A DNA stretch of 64,000 bases, from positions 1 to 64,000 of the forward strand of contig NZ_FZNR01000008.1 of the NCBI RefSeq assembly GCF_900188005.1, read 5' to 3'. Shown here in pieces: positions 1-8,408 of the stretch; positions within the stretch are counted from its first letter, which is position 1; each line of letters begins with the position of its first letter. Source of the stretch: Actinoplanes regularis (lineage in GTDB: Bacteria; Actinomycetota; Actinomycetes; Mycobacteriales; Micromonosporaceae). Position numbers and translations under genes: made by a program. The notes under the pieces are model-generated. The model had not been told where the DNA came from and made no database searches. It saw only the letters and a program-made list of their open reading frames with translations.

Positions 1-1148
1 GCCAGCGTCGCCGCGGCCACCAGGGCGGCATCCGTGATGCTGATCCGGTGGTGCGCCTCGTAGCGGTCACGCAGACCCTTGAGGATCTCGATGGTGTGCG
101 CCAGCGACGGCTCACCGACCTGGATCGGCTGGAAGCGGCGCTCGAGAGCGGCGTCCTTCTCCAGGTGCTTGCGGTACTCGTCGAGGGTCGTCGCGCCGAT
201 CGTCTGCAGCTCGCCACGCGCGAGCATGGGCTTCAGGATCGAGGCCGCGTCGATCGCGCCCTCGGCGGCACCCGCACCGACCAGGGTGTGGATCTCGTCG
301 ATGAACAGGATGATGTCGCCCCGGGTGCGGATCTCCTTGAGCACCTTCTTCAGGCGCTCCTCGAAGTCACCGCGGTAACGGGAGCCGGCGACCAGCGCGC
401 CCAGGTCGAGCGTGTAGAGCTGCTTGTCCTTCAGCGTCTCGGGCACCTCGCCCTTGACGATGGACTGGGACAGGCCCTCGACCACGGCGGTCTTGCCGAC
501 GCCCGGCTCGCCGATCAGCACCGGGTTGTTCTTGGTCCGGCGGGACAGCACCTGCATGACCCGCTCGATTTCCTTCTCCCGGCCGATCACCGGGTCGAGC
601 TTGCCCTCCCGGGCGGCCTGCGTGAGGTTGCGCCCGAACTGGTCGAGGACCAGCGAGGTGGACGGCGCGGCCTCGCCGGTGGCGGTGCCCGCGGCGGCCG
701 GCTCCTTGCCCTGGTAACCGGAGAGCAGCTGGATCACCTGCTGGCGGACCCGGTTGAGGTCGGCGCCGAGCTTGACCAGCACCTGGGCGGCGACGCCCTC
801 ACCCTCCCGGATCAGGCCGAGCAGGATGTGCTCGGTACCGATGTAGTTGTGCCCGAGCTGCAACGCCTCCCGCAGCGAGAGCTCCAGCACCTTCTTCGCC
901 CGCGGCGTGAACGGGATGTGCCCGCTCGGCGCCTGCTGACCCTGGCCGATGATTTCCTCGACCTGCTGACGGACCCCCTCGAGAGAGATGCCGAGGCTCT
1001 CGAGAGCCTTTGCGGCGACGCCCTCCCCCTCGTGGATGAGGCCCAACAGGATGTGCTCTGTACCGATGTAGTTGTGGTTGAGCATCCGGGCCTCTTCTTG
1101 GGCCAGGACGACAACCCGTCGCGCTCGGTCGGTGAACCGCTCGAACAT
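1..1148 (-). CDS. clpC: ATP-dependent Clp protease ATPase subunit ClpC (5' part)
   Basis: This is the Hsp100/ClpC unfoldase that feeds substrates to ClpP. The start is ATG at 1148 (MFERFTDRARRVVVLAQEEA); the 3' end runs off the left edge, leaving about 382 residues. Both N-terminal Clp_N repeats are visible, each carrying NYIGTEHILLGLI and EGEGVAA. The first AAA+ domain follows, with Walker A GEPGVGKTAV near residue 212 and Walker B IILFIDEIHTLVG. The missing part should hold the second AAA+ domain and the ClpP-binding loop. The only neighbour on this side is lsr2, 353 bases upstream on the same strand, so clpC probably has its own promoter in that gap. Family assignment is certain; regulation (for example by CtsR or ClgR) cannot be seen. 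Confidence 0.97.
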   Translation of the reverse strand, partial: MFERFTDRARRVVVLAQEEARMLNHNYIGTEHILLGLIHEGEGVAAKALESLGISLEGVRQQVEEIIGQGQQAPSGHIPFTPRAKKVLELSLREALQLGHNYIGTEHILLGLIREGEGVAAQVLVKLGADLNRVRQQVIQLLSGYQGKEPAAAGTATGEAAPSTSLVLDQFGRNLTQAAREGKLDPVIGREKEIERVMQVLSRRTKNNPVLIGEPGVGKTAVVEGLSQSIVKGEVPETLKDKQLYTLDLGALVAGSRYRGDFEERLKKVLKEIRTRGDIILFIDEIHTLVGAGAAEGAIDAASILKPMLARGELQTIGATTLDEYRKHLEKDAALERRFQPIQVGEPSLAHTIEILKGLRDRYEAHHRISITDAALVAAATL

Positions 1149-1376
1149 GCCCTCGTGCTCCTCACGTGCCGTGCGCCAATGCTGAGCCTGTCTCAACAGC
1201 TGGCGGGGCCAGCGCACGGGCATCGGTGATACCCGTGCTGTAACTCTATCGCCGCCGGGAGCATCCGCCGGGCCCCTCGCAGGCCCTCAAAACGATCCGC
1301 AACGTTGATTTAGCCAACTTCGCACGCTCAGCGGCTCTTCCCCCACCCGAACGTGTACGCGGACAGCGAAATCCGC

Positions 1377-1419
1377 TTGGTCCACAGCCTGTGGACAACG
1401 CGGTCCTCCCTGTGGATAA
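1377..1419. promoter_or_regulatory. DnaA-box-like cluster upstream of clpC
   Basis: On the minus strand there is a TTGTCCACA (1390-1398) and a TTATCCACA (1411-1419), 21 bases apart, about two helical turns. TTATCCACA is the classical DnaA-box consensus and TTGTCCACA its usual high-GC actinobacterial form. A third imperfect match, TTGGTCCACA, lies at 1377-1386, and 1381-1395 is an inverted repeat (TCCACAG-C-CTGTGGA). The sites lie in the 353-base gap between lsr2 and clpC, where I see no gene. DnaA binding is inferred from motif match only. Confidence 0.45.
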
Positions 1420-1457
1420 CCGTACTGAAGGCGACTCGGCGACGGGCTGGAAGCACA

Positions 1458-1490
1458 GAGAGGGCGTACCGGTGACCGGTACGCCCTCTC
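1458..1490. terminator. Perfect hairpin downstream of lsr2
   Basis: A 33-base sequence forms a perfect 16-bp stem (GAGAGGGCGTACCGGT and its complement) around one central base; in practice a few inner pairs would open to form the loop. It begins 12 bases after the lsr2 stop. There is no strong U tract, as is common for actinobacterial terminators. It probably ends lsr2 transcription. Confidence 0.7.
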
Positions 1491-1501
1491 CAGCGAAAAA
1501 C

Positions 1502-1858
1502 TCAGGCCCGACCGGGGCCCTTCGCGTGGTACTCGTCGACGATCTCCTGCGGGATGCGCCCGCGGTCGGAGATGTCGTAACCGGCCTTCTTGGCCCACTC
1601 CCGGATCGCCTTGTTCTGCTCCCGGTCGGCCGCAGCCCCGCCCCGGCCACGGGCCGCGCGGCCGCCAACGACCACACCGCCACGAGCCACCTTGGTGCCC
1701 GCGCCCACGTACGGAGCGAAGACCTCCCGCAATTCCGCGGCGTTCTTCTCCGAGAGATCGATCTCGTACTGAATACCGTCAAGCGCAAACTTCACGGTCT
1801 CGTCGGCTTCGGCACCGTCGATGTCATCGACCAGCTTGTGAATGATCTGCTTGGCCAC
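1502..1858 (-). CDS. lsr2: Lsr2 family nucleoid-associated protein
   Basis: Histone-like, H-NS-type xenogeneic silencer of actinobacteria that binds AT-rich DNA. The 118 residues have the family layout: an N-terminal beta-rich dimerisation domain (MAKQIIHKLVDDIDG start; TVKFALDGIQYEIDLSEKNA), a Gly/Arg-rich linker, and a C-terminal DNA-binding helical domain (IREWAKKAGYDISDRGRIP) with an RGR-type AT-hook-like loop. Start is GTG at 1858 with GGGAGG about 10 bases upstream. It is monocistronic, with the hairpin at 1458-1490 behind it. The lower-GC island at 27.5-32.4 kb is the kind of DNA Lsr2 would be expected to coat, which is inference. Confidence 0.95.
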   Translation of the reverse strand: MAKQIIHKLVDDIDGAEADETVKFALDGIQYEIDLSEKNAAELREVFAPYVGAGTKVARGGVVVGGRAARGRGGAAADREQNKAIREWAKKAGYDISDRGRIPQEIVDEYHAKGPGRA

Positions 1859-1962
1859 GCGCCGTTATCCTCCCGAACACAGGTTCTCTCCCACGCAATG
1901 CGAGAACAATAACGCCAGGGGGACATCGCCCGTCAATGGCGGGGGCAGTAATTGACGATCGG

Positions 1963-3471
1963 CTACTCCGGGCGGACCAACGGGAAGAGGATCGTTTCCC
2001 GAATGCCCAGGCCGGTGAGCGCCATCAACAGCCGGTCGATTCCCATTCCCATGCCACCGCTGGGCGGCATTCCGTACTCCATGGCCCGGAGGAAATCCTC
2101 GTCGAGCTGCATCGCCTCGGCGTCGCCGCCGGCCGCCAGCAGCGACTGGGCGTGCAGCCGTTCCCGCTGAACAACCGGGTCGACCAGCTCGGAGTACGCG
2201 GTGGCGAGCTCGAAGCCGCCCACGTAGAGGTCCCACTTCTCGGTGAGACCGGGCGTCTCCCGGTGCGGCGCGGTCAGCGGCGCGGTCTGCTCCGGGTAGT
2301 CCCGGACGAAGGTGGGCGCCTGCAGGGTGTGCTGCACGAGGTGCTCGAACAGCTCCTCGGCCAGTTTGCCGGCGCTCCACTTGGGGTCGACACCGAGCTG
2401 GACCTTCTCCGCGTACCGCTGGAGCTGGGCCAGGTCGGTCTCGATGGTGACCTCCTCGCCGAGCGCCTCGGAGATGGCGCCGAAGAGGGTGATCTGGTTC
2501 CACTCGCCGCCCAGGTCGACCTCGGTGCCGTCGTGGTGGGTGACCACGTGCGAACCGGCGACCGCCTGCGCGGCCTCCTGAATCCACTCGCGCGTCTGCA
2601 CCTGCATCACGTTGTAGTCGGCGTACGCCTGATATGCCTCGAGCATGGCGAACTCCGGGGAGTGCGTGGAGTCCATGCCCTCATTCCGGAAGTTCCTGTT
2701 GATCTCGAAGACCCGGTCGATGCCGCCGACCACGGCCCGCTTCAAAAACAGTTCCGGAGCGATCCGCAGATAAAGATCAGTATCCAGTGCGTTGCTGTGC
2801 GTCACAAACGGACGAGCGGTCGCGCCACCGTGCAGCAACTGCAACATCGGCGTTTCCACCTCGAGATAATTGCGGCGGAACAGCGACTCCCGAAGGCTAC
2901 GGACCACAGTTGCGCGAGTACGCACGGTGTCCCTGGCCTGCGGTCGAACGATGAGATCCACATAACGCTGCCGCACCCGGGTCTCCTCGGAAAGCGGCTT
3001 GTGCGCGACCGGGAGCGGGCGCAGCGCCTTGGCGCTCATCGACCAAGAATCGGCGAGAACGGAGAGCTCACCACGCCGGCTGGTGATCACCTCACCGGTG
3101 ACCGCGACCAGGTCACCGAGGTCGACCAGCCGCTTCCACTCCTCCAGCCGCTCGGCACCGACCCGGTCCAGCGAGAGCATGGCCTGCAGTTCGGTGCCGT
3201 CACCCTCCCGGAGGGTGACGAAGCAGAGCTTGCCACCGCTCCGGATGAAGATCACCCGACCGGTGACCGAGACCTGGTCGCCGGTGGCGGTGTCGGTCGG
3301 CAGCTCCGCGTACTGCTCGCGGATTTGGGCCAGGCTGATCGTCCGGGGGACGGTGACCGGGTAGGGCTGCACACCCTCGGCCAGCATCCGGTCCCGCTTC
3401 GCCCGGCGGACGCGCATCTGCTCGGGAAGGTCCTCGGCGGGTTCGGTCGCTGGCGTGTTCTGCTCGGTCAC
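1963..3471 (-). CDS. lysS: Lysyl-tRNA synthetase, class II
   Basis: Charges tRNA-Lys. It has the class II LysRS layout: an N-terminal OB-fold anticodon-binding domain (TGRVIFIRSGGKLCFVTL), motif 2 (VFEINRNFRNEGMDSTHSPE) and motif 3 (GGMGMGIDRLLMALTG) near the C-terminus, 502 residues, normal for the family. I chose GTG at 3471 because AGGAAG lies eight bases upstream; an in-frame TTG at 3504 would add 11 residues but lacks a comparable ribosome binding site. Motif 2 has THSPE where many relatives have RHNPE. coaX lies 60 bases upstream on the same strand, so the two may be co-transcribed. Confidence 0.96.
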   Translation of the reverse strand: MTEQNTPATEPAEDLPEQMRVRRAKRDRMLAEGVQPYPVTVPRTISLAQIREQYAELPTDTATGDQVSVTGRVIFIRSGGKLCFVTLREGDGTELQAMLSLDRVGAERLEEWKRLVDLGDLVAVTGEVITSRRGELSVLADSWSMSAKALRPLPVAHKPLSEETRVRQRYVDLIVRPQARDTVRTRATVVRSLRESLFRRNYLEVETPMLQLLHGGATARPFVTHSNALDTDLYLRIAPELFLKRAVVGGIDRVFEINRNFRNEGMDSTHSPEFAMLEAYQAYADYNVMQVQTREWIQEAAQAVAGSHVVTHHDGTEVDLGGEWNQITLFGAISEALGEEVTIETDLAQLQRYAEKVQLGVDPKWSAGKLAEELFEHLVQHTLQAPTFVRDYPEQTAPLTAPHRETPGLTEKWDLYVGGFELATAYSELVDPVVQRERLHAQSLLAAGGDAEAMQLDEDFLRAMEYGMPPSGGMGMGIDRLLMALTGLGIRETILFPLVRPE

Positions 3472-3531
3472 GGCACGTCTTCCTGTGGAGTGGGGCTGGG
3501 ACAACGACTCGGAAAGCCTACTCAGCCCGGT

Positions 3532-4290
3532 TCAGACGTTCCGCTCATATACCATCCGCAGGCCGATCAGCGTGATCATCGGCTCATGCGCGGTCAGCGT
3601 GCGGCACTCGTCCTTCACCAGCCAGGCCAGGCCGCCGGTGGCGATCACCGCGCGGACCGGGCCGATCTCCTCGACCATCCGCTCCACGATCCGGTCCACC
3701 TGACCACCGAAGCCGTAGTAGAGCCCGGCCTGCAGGCACTCCACGGTGTTCTTGCCGATCACCGAGCGCGGCTTGGTCGGCTCCACCTTGCGCAGCTGGG
3801 CGGCCCGGGCGGCGAGGGCGTCGAAGGAGATCTCGATCCCCGGGGCGAACGCGCCGCCGAGGAACTCGCCCTTCGCGCTGATCAGGTCGAAGTTGGTGGT
3901 GGTACCGAAGTCGACCACGATCGACGGCCCGCCGTAGAGCGCGTGCGCGGCCAGGGTGTTCACCACCCGGTCCGCGCCCACCTCCTTCGGGTTGTCGATG
4001 GCCAGCTGCACCCCGGTCTTCACGCCCGGCTCGACGATCACGCTGGGCACGTCGCCGTAGTACCGCTTGAGCATCGTGCGCAGGTTGCGCAGCGCGGCCG
4101 GCACCGTGGAGCAGGCCGCGACCCCGGTGATCTCCACCGCGTCGCCGGCCAGCAGCCCGCGGAACATCAGACCGAGCTCGTCCGCGGTCGAGGCGGCGTC
4201 GGTCTTGATCCGCCAGTTGTGCACCAGCTTGTCACCGTCGAAGGTGGCCAGCACGGTGTTGGTGTTTCCGATGTCAATGCAAAGCAGCAC
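3532..4290 (-). CDS. coaX: Type III pantothenate kinase
   Basis: Phosphorylates pantothenate, the first step of CoA synthesis. CoaX belongs to the ASKHA fold: the first phosphate loop DIGNTNTVLATF is at residues 5-16, and a later VVDFGTTTNFD segment carries the second. GADRVVNTLAAHALYG, which contains the GADR signature, and EISFDALAARAAQLRKVE are also typical. At 252 residues it is full length. It follows nadC by 52 bases and, with panC-panD further along, suggests a cofactor (NAD/CoA) gene group. Type III enzymes are known to resist CoA feedback. Confidence 0.95.
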   Translation of the reverse strand: MLLCIDIGNTNTVLATFDGDKLVHNWRIKTDAASTADELGLMFRGLLAGDAVEITGVAACSTVPAALRNLRTMLKRYYGDVPSVIVEPGVKTGVQLAIDNPKEVGADRVVNTLAAHALYGGPSIVVDFGTTTNFDLISAKGEFLGGAFAPGIEISFDALAARAAQLRKVEPTKPRSVIGKNTVECLQAGLYYGFGGQVDRIVERMVEEIGPVRAVIATGGLAWLVKDECRTLTAHEPMITLIGLRMVYERNV

Positions 4291-4342
4291 GGATGCCCCT
4301 AAGGATCAAAATCAAGAGCCCTATTCTGTACGGGCGGTGCTG

Positions 4343-5200
4343 TCAGCGCGGGCGCAGGTCCAGTGCGATGTCCAGGATCGGCGACGAGTGGGTCAGCCCG
4401 CCCACCGACAGGTAATCCACCCCGGTCGCCGCGTAGGCCGCCGCGGTCGCCAGGGTCAGGTTCCCGGTCGCCTCCAGCTCGGCCCGCCCGCCGATCGCAC
4501 CGACCACCTCGGCCAGCAGCTCCGGGCTCATGTTGTCGCAGAGCAGGAACGTCGCGCCGGCCTCCACCGCCTCCCGCGCCTCGGCCAGCGTGGTCACCTC
4601 GACCTGCACCGCCACGTCCGGGAAGGTGTCCCGGACCAGCCGGTACGCGGCGGTGATGCTGCCCGCGGCCAGCTTGTGGTTGTCCTTGATCATGGCGACG
4701 TCGTACAGGCCCATCCGCTTGTTGGTGCCGCCGCCGGCCCGGACCGCGTACTTCTCCAGCGATCGCAGCCCTGGCGTGGTCTTGCGGGTGTCCAGCACCG
4801 TGGCCTTGCTGCCGGCCAGCTGGTCGGCCCACTTACGGGTGTGGGTCGCCACCCCGGACATCCGGCTGATCAGGTTGAGCGCGGTCCGCTCGGCGGTGAG
4901 CAGCGCCCGGGTCGGCCCGGTCACCATAGCCAGCACGTCACCCCGCGCGACCCGGTCGCCCTCCTCGGCGATCTGCCGGAACTCCGCGTGCCCCTGCGAG
5001 GTGATCGCGAAGACCTCGGCGGCCACCGGCAGGCCGGCCACCACGCCGTCGGCGCGGGCCACCAGCTCGGCGGTGTCGACCTGATCGGATGGGATGGTCG
5101 CCTCGCTGGTCACGTCGCGGGGCGGGTCCCCGAGGTCCTCGGCGAGCGCGGTCAACACGATCCGCTGCACCTCAGCGAAGTCCAACCCGAAGTCGTTCAC
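4343..5200 (-). CDS. nadC: Nicotinate-nucleotide diphosphorylase (carboxylating), quinolinate phosphoribosyltransferase
   Basis: Converts quinolinate and PRPP to nicotinate mononucleotide in de novo NAD synthesis. Family signatures are present: TALNLISRMSGVATHTRKW, VLDTRKTTPGLRSLEKYAVR, GGGTNKRMGLYDVAMIKDNH and the C-terminal VDYLSVGGLTHSSPILDIAL. I take the start as GTG at 5200 (VNDFGLDFAEVQ), which overlaps the nadB stop in a GTGA junction and has AGGAG about six bases upstream; a longer in-frame reading to 5269 would only overlap nadB. 285 residues is the usual length. It is translationally coupled to nadB. Confidence 0.95.
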   Translation of the reverse strand: MNDFGLDFAEVQRIVLTALAEDLGDPPRDVTSEATIPSDQVDTAELVARADGVVAGLPVAAEVFAITSQGHAEFRQIAEEGDRVARGDVLAMVTGPTRALLTAERTALNLISRMSGVATHTRKWADQLAGSKATVLDTRKTTPGLRSLEKYAVRAGGGTNKRMGLYDVAMIKDNHKLAAGSITAAYRLVRDTFPDVAVQVEVTTLAEAREAVEAGATFLLCDNMSPELLAEVVGAIGGRAELEATGNLTLATAAAYAATGVDYLSVGGLTHSSPILDIALDLRPR

Positions 5201-6843
5201 TGCATCTCCTGAAAATTCTGGGTCATGCCGCCGCCCGCGACGATGGAGTCGAGCAGGTGCCCACGCCACTCGTCGGCCGCGGTCGGGTAGTCCTCACGCC
5301 AGTGACAGCCCCGCGTCTCCCTCCGGCTGCGCGCCGAGGCGACCAGCGCGGTGGCGACGGTGAGCAGGTTGGTCGCCTCCCACGCCGCGGTGTTCGGGGT
5401 GGCCCGCGACTGGGCCAGCCGGGTCAGCTCCTTGGCCGCCGTGTCGAGCGAGTCGGCCGAGCGCAGCACCCCGGCGCCGCGGGTCATGGCGCGCTGCACC
5501 TCGGGGCGGATCGCCGCGTCGGCCACCCACGCCGGGGTCATGTTCATCCGCACCGGCTCGGCCTGAGCGGGCAGCTCCCGGCCGATGTCGTCGGCGATCC
5601 GTTTGGCGAAGACCAGGCCCTCCAGCAGCGAGTTGCTGGCCAGCCGGTTGGCGCCGTGCACGCCGGTGCAGGCCACCTCGCCACAGGCGTACAGACCCGG
5701 GATGGTGGTGCGGCCGTGCAGGTCGGTGCGGACCCCGCCGGAGGCGTAGTGCGCGGCCGGGGCGACCGGGATCAGCTCGGTCGCCGGGTCCACGCCGGCC
5801 GCCCGGGTGGAAGCCATGATCGTCGGGAACCGGTGCTCCAGGAACTCCTTGCCGAGGTGCCGGGCGTCCAGGTAGACGTGATCCGCGCCGGTGGCCCGCA
5901 GCACCCGGTAGATGCCCTTGGCGACCACGTCGCGCGGGGCCAGCTCGGCCAGCTCGTGCTGCCCGACCATGAACCGGTCGCCGTTCTCGTCGACCAGGTG
6001 CGCGCCCTCGCCCCGCAGCGCCTCGGAGATCAGCGGCCGCTGCACCGAGTTGAGCCCGGAGGTGACGAACGAGGTCGGGTGGAACTGGACGAACTCCACG
6101 TCGGTGACCGCCGCGCCGGCGCGCAGCGCGAGCGCCACCCCGTCGCCGGTGGAGACCGAGGGGTTGGTGGTGGACGCGTAGATCTGCCCCATCCCGCCGG
6201 TGGCCAGCACGACCGCGCGGGCCAGGATGGCGCCCACGCCGTCCTCCGAGCCCTCGCCCAGCACGTGCAGGGTGATCCCACAGGCCCGCCCGTCGGCGGC
6301 CCGCAGCAGGTCCAGCACCAGCGCGTGCTCGACCAGCCGGATCCACGGGTCGCGGCGGACCGCGGCGTGCAGGGCGCGCTGCACCTCGGCGCCGGTCGCG
6401 TCGCCGCCGGCGTGCACGATCCGGTCGGCCCGGTGGCCGCCCTCGCGGGTCAGCATCAGGGAGCCGTCCGGGTTGCGGTCGAACTCGGCGCCCCGGCGGA
6501 TCAGCTCCCGGATCCGCGCCGGGCCCTCCTCGACCAGCACCTTCACCGCCTCCGGGTCGCAGAGCCCGACACCGGCGATCTCGGTGTCGTACGCGTGCGC
6601 CTGCGGCGTGTCCAGCGGGTCGAGGACGCCGGCGATCCCGCCCTGCGCCCAGCGCGTGGAGCCGTCGTCGATGTTGACCTTGGTGACCACCGTGACGTGC
6701 AGGCCCTGCTCACGCAGGTGCAGAGCGGCGGTCAGCCCGGCTATCCCGGAACCGATCACGACCACGTCGGTGGTCTCGTTCCAGCCCGGCTCGGCGGCGG
6801 CGAGCCGGCGCGGTAGCGCCGGTAGATCCGCGAGAGGTGACAT
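5197..6843 (-). CDS. nadB: L-aspartate oxidase
   Basis: FAD-dependent oxidation of L-aspartate to iminoaspartate, the first step of de novo NAD synthesis. The FAD dinucleotide-binding motif VVVIGSGIAGLTAALHL is near residues 29-45. ATGGMGQIYASTTNPSVSTG, RGEGAHLVDENGDRFM and YASGGVRTDLHGRTTIPGLY are succinate dehydrogenase/NadB family signatures. 548 residues is normal. ATG at 6843 has only a weak ribosome binding site. The gene overlaps nadC by four bases. The partner quinolinate synthase gene nadA is not in this window, so it must lie elsewhere or be absent. Confidence 0.94.
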   Translation of the reverse strand: MSPLADLPALPRRLAAAEPGWNETTDVVVIGSGIAGLTAALHLREQGLHVTVVTKVNIDDGSTRWAQGGIAGVLDPLDTPQAHAYDTEIAGVGLCDPEAVKVLVEEGPARIRELIRRGAEFDRNPDGSLMLTREGGHRADRIVHAGGDATGAEVQRALHAAVRRDPWIRLVEHALVLDLLRAADGRACGITLHVLGEGSEDGVGAILARAVVLATGGMGQIYASTTNPSVSTGDGVALALRAGAAVTDVEFVQFHPTSFVTSGLNSVQRPLISEALRGEGAHLVDENGDRFMVGQHELAELAPRDVVAKGIYRVLRATGADHVYLDARHLGKEFLEHRFPTIMASTRAAGVDPATELIPVAPAAHYASGGVRTDLHGRTTIPGLYACGEVACTGVHGANRLASNSLLEGLVFAKRIADDIGRELPAQAEPVRMNMTPAWVADAAIRPEVQRAMTRGAGVLRSADSLDTAAKELTRLAQSRATPNTAAWEATNLLTVATALVASARSRRETRGCHWREDYPTAADEWRGHLLDSIVAGGGMTQNFQEMQ

Positions 6844-6904
6844 GTGGTCAGTACACTCCGCCCGTGCACACCCGGCACGGCGGGGGCACCATCAGTGGTC
6901 AGTG

Positions 6905-7885
6905 TTACTTGTACTGGACCGGCAGCGCTTTGGGCCCCTTGCCCTTCAGCGAGGACGTCAGCGCGGCGCCGTCCAGCCAGAAGTAACAGCGCACACCCCG
7001 GTCACCCTGTGCCCAGACGTCCGAGTTTCCGGGGAGCGAGACCACGCCCGTCCGGTATTCGAGGTTCTTGTCGTCGGGCACCCCGATGTAGTCGGCGACC
7101 ACCGAGCGACAGCCGTCGTGGAACCTCTCCCAGGCTTCGTCGCCCTTCGGGTACGAGATGTCGGCCGGCGCCTTCCACACCCCGGCGAACTCGGCGTTGT
7201 GCTTGGCGCCGCAGGAGGCCGGACCCATGGTGTCGATCGCACCGCTCGAGTCCAGGCTGACCGCATAGCAGCCGAGCCTCAGCCTGGCGCCGGCGTCGGT
7301 GGCCAGCACGTTGCGCAGGCTGCCCTTGCGCTCGACCAGAGCGCCGTTGTCCTCGATCGAATCGAGCTCGACCACCTCGCAGCGGAACCAGCGGGAACCG
7401 CCGGCCCACGCCGCGGGCGACGGGTGGGTCACCCCGATCCACAACCGGGCGGTACGCCACGGACCCCCGACGTAGGCGGTCGTCTTCTGGTCGCAGATCT
7501 CGTAAGCCTTGTGCGCCCCCGCGGAGGCCTCCGACGGCGGCTGGTCAGCGGTCGCGGCCTGCCCGGTGTACTCGCCCACGTAGACCGTCTCGGTGCGGTG
7601 CGGCATCGCGCAGTTGACCTCCTCGTAGGTCGCCCGCGGGCCGGTCGACGCGAAGTTGGCCATGTGACAGGTGTCGGCCTTGGGTTCGAAGCCGGTCGCC
7701 GGGGCCATCGCGGCCCAGTTGTTGGTGAGGTCCCCGTCGACGTTGCCGGGGTTTCCGCACCCGGCGGCCAGCAGCATCAATCCCAGCAGGGCGGCCAGGT
7801 CGACGCCGAAGCCCGGACTCGAACCGGCGCGCCGGTTCCGCGCGCCGGCACGCCGGTGACGCGATCGGGCACGCCAGAGTCGCAT
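6905..7885 (-). CDS. Septum-formation-like lipoprotein
   Basis: A 326-residue secreted lipoprotein. A positively charged N-terminus and a hydrophobic stretch end in a lipobox (LMLLAAGC). The mature part holds two repeats resembling the septum_form domain, each with a Cys-Pro-His-like signature: NCAMPHRTETVYVGEY near the start and SCGAKHNAEFAGVW in the second half, plus further cysteines likely paired in disulfides. I chose ATG at 7885 (MRLWRARSRHRR) because GGGGAGG lies six bases upstream; an alternative start five codons earlier has none. The role is unproven: the domain name comes from septation-linked proteins, but many copies occur in actinobacteria. It follows panD on the same strand. 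Confidence 0.75.
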   Translation of the reverse strand: MRLWRARSRHRRAGARNRRAGSSPGFGVDLAALLGLMLLAAGCGNPGNVDGDLTNNWAAMAPATGFEPKADTCHMANFASTGPRATYEEVNCAMPHRTETVYVGEYTGQAATADQPPSEASAGAHKAYEICDQKTTAYVGGPWRTARLWIGVTHPSPAAWAGGSRWFRCEVVELDSIEDNGALVERKGSLRNVLATDAGARLRLGCYAVSLDSSGAIDTMGPASCGAKHNAEFAGVWKAPADISYPKGDEAWERFHDGCRSVVADYIGVPDDKNLEYRTGVVSLPGNSDVWAQGDRGVRCYFWLDGAALTSSLKGKGPKALPVQYK

Positions 7886-7901
7886 GAAGGACCTCCCCAC
7901 A

Positions 7902-7958
7902 CGCCGCCGATGTCCGATTTATCGATCATATGATGATCAGACCGGTTCATCGGCGGCG
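7902..7958. terminator. Nested hairpin between panD and the lipoprotein gene
   Basis: An 11-bp inverted repeat (CGCCGCCGATG at 7902-7912, CATCGGCGGCG at 7948-7958) encloses a second stem (GATCAT/ATGATC, 7924-7938). It sits just after the panD stop and just before the lipoprotein ribosome binding site. It could be a panD terminator or a structured 5' leader for the lipoprotein gene. Confidence 0.5.
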
Positions 7959-7979
7959 TTCGGGAAAGTCACTCCACGA

Positions 7980-8408
7980 TCAACGGGCGGGCAGCGTCAG
8001 GTCGCCCCGGACCAGCTCGTCGGCCATCCCGGCGACCGCCTCGGCCGGGTCCGCACCCAGCTCGATCACCCGGTTCTCGGCGTCCACGTGCACCACCCGA
8101 GGCTGGTACGCACGGGACTCCGCGTCGTCCATCTGCCCGTAGGAGATCAGGATGACCAGGTCACCGGGGTGGACCAGGTGCGCGGCGGCACCGTTGATGC
8201 CGATCACGCCGGTGCCCCGCTCACCCGGGATCACATACGTCTCCAGCCGCGCGCCGTTGGTCACGTCGACGATCGCCACCAGCTCGCCGGGCAGCAGGTC
8301 GGCCGCCTCCATCAGGTCGAGGTCGACGGTCACCGAGCCGACGTAGTGCAGGTCGGCCTGCGTCACGGTGGCACGGTGGATCTTCGACTTCAACATGGTG
8401 CGCAGCAT
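7980..8408 (-). CDS. panD: Aspartate 1-decarboxylase
   Basis: Makes beta-alanine from aspartate for pantothenate synthesis. It is a pyruvoyl enzyme made as a proenzyme that self-cleaves at a Gly-Ser bond, visible here as HYVGSVTVD around residues 21-29. MLRTMLKSKIHRATVTQADL and GAAAHLVHPGDLVILISY are family signatures. 142 residues is normal. Its ATG overlaps the panC stop by one base (TGATG), so the two are coupled. Confidence 0.96.
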   Translation of the reverse strand: MLRTMLKSKIHRATVTQADLHYVGSVTVDLDLMEAADLLPGELVAIVDVTNGARLETYVIPGERGTGVIGINGAAAHLVHPGDLVILISYGQMDDAESRAYQPRVVHVDAENRVIELGADPAEAVAGMADELVRGDLTLPAR

